NCBI GenBank assembly: GCA_900541795.1
Contig: UQLC01000011.1
Span: 1 to 64,000, forward strand
From: an uncultured Collinsella sp.
GTDB lineage: Bacteria > Actinomycetota > Coriobacteriia > Coriobacteriales > Coriobacteriaceae
DNA: 64,000 nucleotides
Direction: 5' to 3'
Shown here: positions 61,868-64,000 of the stretch, piece by piece
Position numbering within the stretch: the stretch's first letter is position 1
How the letters are laid out: each line of letters starts with the position of its first letter
Translations under genes and position numbers: made by a program
The notes under the pieces: generated by a model
What the model was told of the DNA's origin: nothing
The model's database searches: none
The model's input: only the letters and a program-made list of their open reading frames with translations

Positions 61868-63232
61868 CTAGTTCTTCAGCGAGTTCAGCGGCGCCGGGAA
61901 GCGTCCACCGCGATGGGCAAGCACGGTGCCGGCGTTGGGGTTCACCGGCATGATGGGCGCACGGCCGAACAGGCCGCCGTACTCGACGCAGTCGCCCACG
62001 CCCTTGCCGATGGCGGGAATCACGCGGACGGCCGTGGTCTTGTTGTTGATGACGCCGATGGCCATCTCGTCGGCGATGATGCCGGCGATGGTCTCGACCG
62101 GGGTGTCGCCGGGGATGGCGATCATGTCCAGGCCAACGGAGCATACGCAGGTCATGGCCTCGAGCTTCTCGAGCGAAAGCGCGCCGGCTTCGACGGCGGC
62201 GATCATGCCGGCGTCCTCGGACACGGGGATAAAGGCGCCGGAGAGACCGCCCACGCTGGAACTGGCCATGACGCCGCCCTTCTTGACGGCATCGTTGAGC
62301 ATGGCGAGCGCGCAGGTCGTGCCCGGGCCACCGCAGGTGCCCACACCGATGATCTCGAGGATGCGCGCGACGGAGTCGCCGATGGCAGGCGTGGGAGCCA
62401 GCGACAGGTCGACAATGCCCTTCTCGACACCCAGACGATGGGCGGCCTCGCGGCTCATGAGCTCGCCGGCACGGGTGATCTTAAAGGCGGTCTGCTTGAT
62501 CTTCTCGGCGACTTCCATCATCGATGCGGAATCGGGCAGCGTCTCCAGGGCTGCGGCCATAACGCCGGGGCCCGAGACGCCTACGTTGATGACGGCGTCG
62601 GCCTCGCCACCGCCGTGGACGGCGCCCGCCATAAACGGGGAGTCCTCGACCATATTGGCAAAGCAGACAAACTTGGACGCGCCAACGGAATCCTGGTCGG
62701 CCGTGAGTTTAGCGGCATCGATGATGGTCTGGGCGGCCATAAGCACGGCGTCCATGTTGATACCGGCGCGCAGGCTGGCGACGTTGACGCTGGAGCAGAC
62801 GCGGCTCGTGGTGGCGAGCGCCTGGGGGATGGACTGGATGACGCGGCGGTCGGCGTCGCCGATGCCCTTCTGGACGAGCGCGGAGAAGCCGCCCAGGTAA
62901 TCGATGCCGAGCGTCTCGGCCGCGCGGTCGAGGGCATGCGCGATGGGGGTGAGGTCCTCATCCTTGCAGCACGCGGCGATCTGCGCCACCGGGGTGACGG
63001 AAACGCGCTTGTTGACGATGGGGATACCGTACTCGCGCTCGAGGTTCTCGGCGGTCTCGACCAGATGCTCAGCCGTGTGCGTCACGTGGTCGTAGATCTT
63101 CGTGCACATGCGGTCGAGGTTCTCGTCACCGCAACCCATGAGCGAAACACCCATGGTGATGGTCCTGATGTCGAGGTTCTGCTCCTCAACCATGCCGCGG
63201 GTTTCCGCGATTTCTGCGGGCGTGATCGCCAT
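61868..63232 (-). CDS. PFL/DUF711 family protein (UPF0210)
   Basis: The 454-residue protein matches UPF0210/DUF711 (TITMGVSLMGCGD, NKRVSVTPVAQIAACC, LGGFSALVQKGIGDADRRVIQSIP, VAVNVG-like VINVGVSGPGVM, GTTCALAMLNDAVKKGG). The family resembles glycyl-radical-related proteins in fold and often sits beside an ACT-domain gene, which is absent here. The role is unknown. The start MAITPAEIAET at 63232 is preferred to 63289 on family grounds, with AGGAG upstream. Confidence 0.85.
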   Translation of the reverse strand: MAITPAEIAETRGMVEEQNLDIRTITMGVSLMGCGDENLDRMCTKIYDHVTHTAEHLVETAENLEREYGIPIVNKRVSVTPVAQIAACCKDEDLTPIAHALDRAAETLGIDYLGGFSALVQKGIGDADRRVIQSIPQALATTSRVCSSVNVASLRAGINMDAVLMAAQTIIDAAKLTADQDSVGASKFVCFANMVEDSPFMAGAVHGGGEADAVINVGVSGPGVMAAALETLPDSASMMEVAEKIKQTAFKITRAGELMSREAAHRLGVEKGIVDLSLAPTPAIGDSVARILEIIGVGTCGGPGTTCALAMLNDAVKKGGVMASSSVGGLSGAFIPVSEDAGMIAAVEAGALSLEKLEAMTCVCSVGLDMIAIPGDTPVETIAGIIADEMAIGVINNKTTAVRVIPAIGKGVGDCVEYGGLFGRAPIMPVNPNAGTVLAHRGGRFPAPLNSLKN

Positions 63233-63340
63233 CCTTGCGCTCCTATCTGCCAAAACGAGCATAGTCTTATCTATTCTAACGTGCCGCACGTGCCAAGTGG
63301 CGCATGCGGCGCGTTTTGGTGCTCGGTTGTTTCCGTTGTG

Positions 63341-64000
63341 TTACTGCCCAAAGACCTCTTCGGCGATACGAGCGCTTTCGGCGGCGTCCTTGGCGTAGTA
63401 GTCCGCACCGATCTGTTTGGCGTATTCGGGGGTGAGCACGGCGCCGCCCACGATGATCTTGACGCCCGGCACCTCGGCATGAAGCAGCTTGATGGTCTCT
63501 TCCATGGCGACGACCGTGGTAGTCATAAGCGCCGAGAGGCCGACGAGCTTAATGTCACGCTCCTTGACGGTCTTGAGCACCTCCTGCGGATCGACGTCGC
63601 GACCCAGATCAAAGACGGTGTAGCCGTAGTTGTCGAGCAGCATCTTGACGATGTTCTTACCGATGTCGTGGATATCGCCCTTAACGGTGGCCACGCAGAT
63701 CTTGCCCTTGTCGGCAATCTCGCCGGCGGGCATCAGGCGCTTGATGGTGTCGAAGCCCACACGCGCGGCTTCGGCCGAGGCCATAAGCTGCGGCAAGAAG
63801 AACTTGCCCTGGTCAAAGAGGACGCCAACTTCGTCGAGGGCGGGGATAAAGTGATTGTTGATGAGGTCCATGGCGTCGTGGTCTGCCAGCAGACGCTCGG
63901 TCTCGGCAGCGATCTCGCCTTTGCGGCCCGAGACGACCATGCGACGAATCGGGTCGTCGTTGCCGTCGGTGCCGGCGGTGCCAGCAGCGGGCGCGGCATC
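63341..64000 (-). CDS. metH: Methionine synthase, C-terminal cobalamin part (truncated by window edge)
   Basis: At least 220 residues of a larger protein are present, its 5' part lying beyond the right edge. Visible are the cap helices (LINNHFIPALDEVGVLFDQGKFFLPQLMAS) and the B12-binding Rossmann domain, with the cobalt-ligating DxHxxG in GDIHDIGKNIV and SALMTTTVVAMEET, GGAVLTPEYA. This matches the cobalamin module of MetH. The protein ends right after this module (AEEVFGQ), so the usual reactivation domain is absent, as in short MetH of many anaerobes. A methylamine-type corrinoid protein is the alternative. Confidence 0.8.
   Translation of the reverse strand, partial: DAAPAAGTAGTDGNDDPIRRMVVSGRKGEIAAETERLLADHDAMDLINNHFIPALDEVGVLFDQGKFFLPQLMASAEAARVGFDTIKRLMPAGEIADKGKICVATVKGDIHDIGKNIVKMLLDNYGYTVFDLGRDVDPQEVLKTVKERDIKLVGLSALMTTTVVAMEETIKLLHAEVPGVKIIVGGAVLTPEYAKQIGADYYAKDAAESARIAEEVFGQ

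Overview
The window is high-GC DNA from what looks like a Gram-positive gut actinobacterium of the class Coriobacteriia, most likely Collinsella or a close relative. This is inferred from a GlnR-like OmpR-type regulator, sortase-anchored pili, a GatCAB operon, a one-piece tmRNA with a tag ending ALAA, and general gene style; no database search was possible.

Layout. 0-7 kb: an old-yellow-enzyme type flavin oxidoreductase, then a GntR repressor divergent from a GntP-type permease and an IlvD/Edd-family dehydratase. 7-12 kb: an accessory stretch with an MFS efflux pump, a CBS-pair protein and a short alkyltransferase-like protein. It ends in the 3' half of an initiator tRNA and a decayed integrase, a scar of an integrated element. 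12-17 kb: an Orc/Cdc6-like AAA ATPase set between two repeat arrays, a second GntR regulator, and kdgK-eda divergent from a LacI regulator. Permease, dehydratase, KDG kinase and KDPG aldolase together would form a semi-phosphorylative Entner-Doudoroff route for a sugar acid, split over two loci. 18-24 kb: a glutamine-synthetase-like protein with several lost metal ligands plus a GlnR-like regulator and a candidate GlnR box, HtrA and LigA. 24-33 kb: MerR/MATE, a possible AbiEi/DUF559-type protein, MoaA and a MoaC-MobB fusion, an MFS transporter and a HAD phosphatase. 34-42.5 kb: a sortase pilus cluster whose first gene carries a G9 tract that could switch it on and off, two further LPxTG-like pilins, a small membrane protein and a class C sortase. 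42.8-46.3 kb: gatCAB. 46.9-50.8 kb: a small membrane protein with a P1B-like ATPase, and a toxin-antitoxin pair. 51-57 kb: tmRNA, patatin, rplM-rpsI, glmM, PTS EIIA and nagB. 57-64 kb: a 999-residue ATPase/BTAD regulator, YhbY, a methyltransferase, a UPF0210 protein and the C-terminal part of MetH.

The most unusual overall feature is the density of long intergenic hairpins. At least four repeat families occur (called alpha, beta, gamma and delta here), and three of them show compensatory base changes in their stems. They sit mainly at gene ends, and two gamma copies bracket a single gene. Unique long inverted repeats lie in other gaps. The features most worth following up are the delta and gamma families, the G9 switch, the glutamine synthetase-like pseudoenzyme next to GlnR, and the ATPase with seven in-phase decamers upstream.
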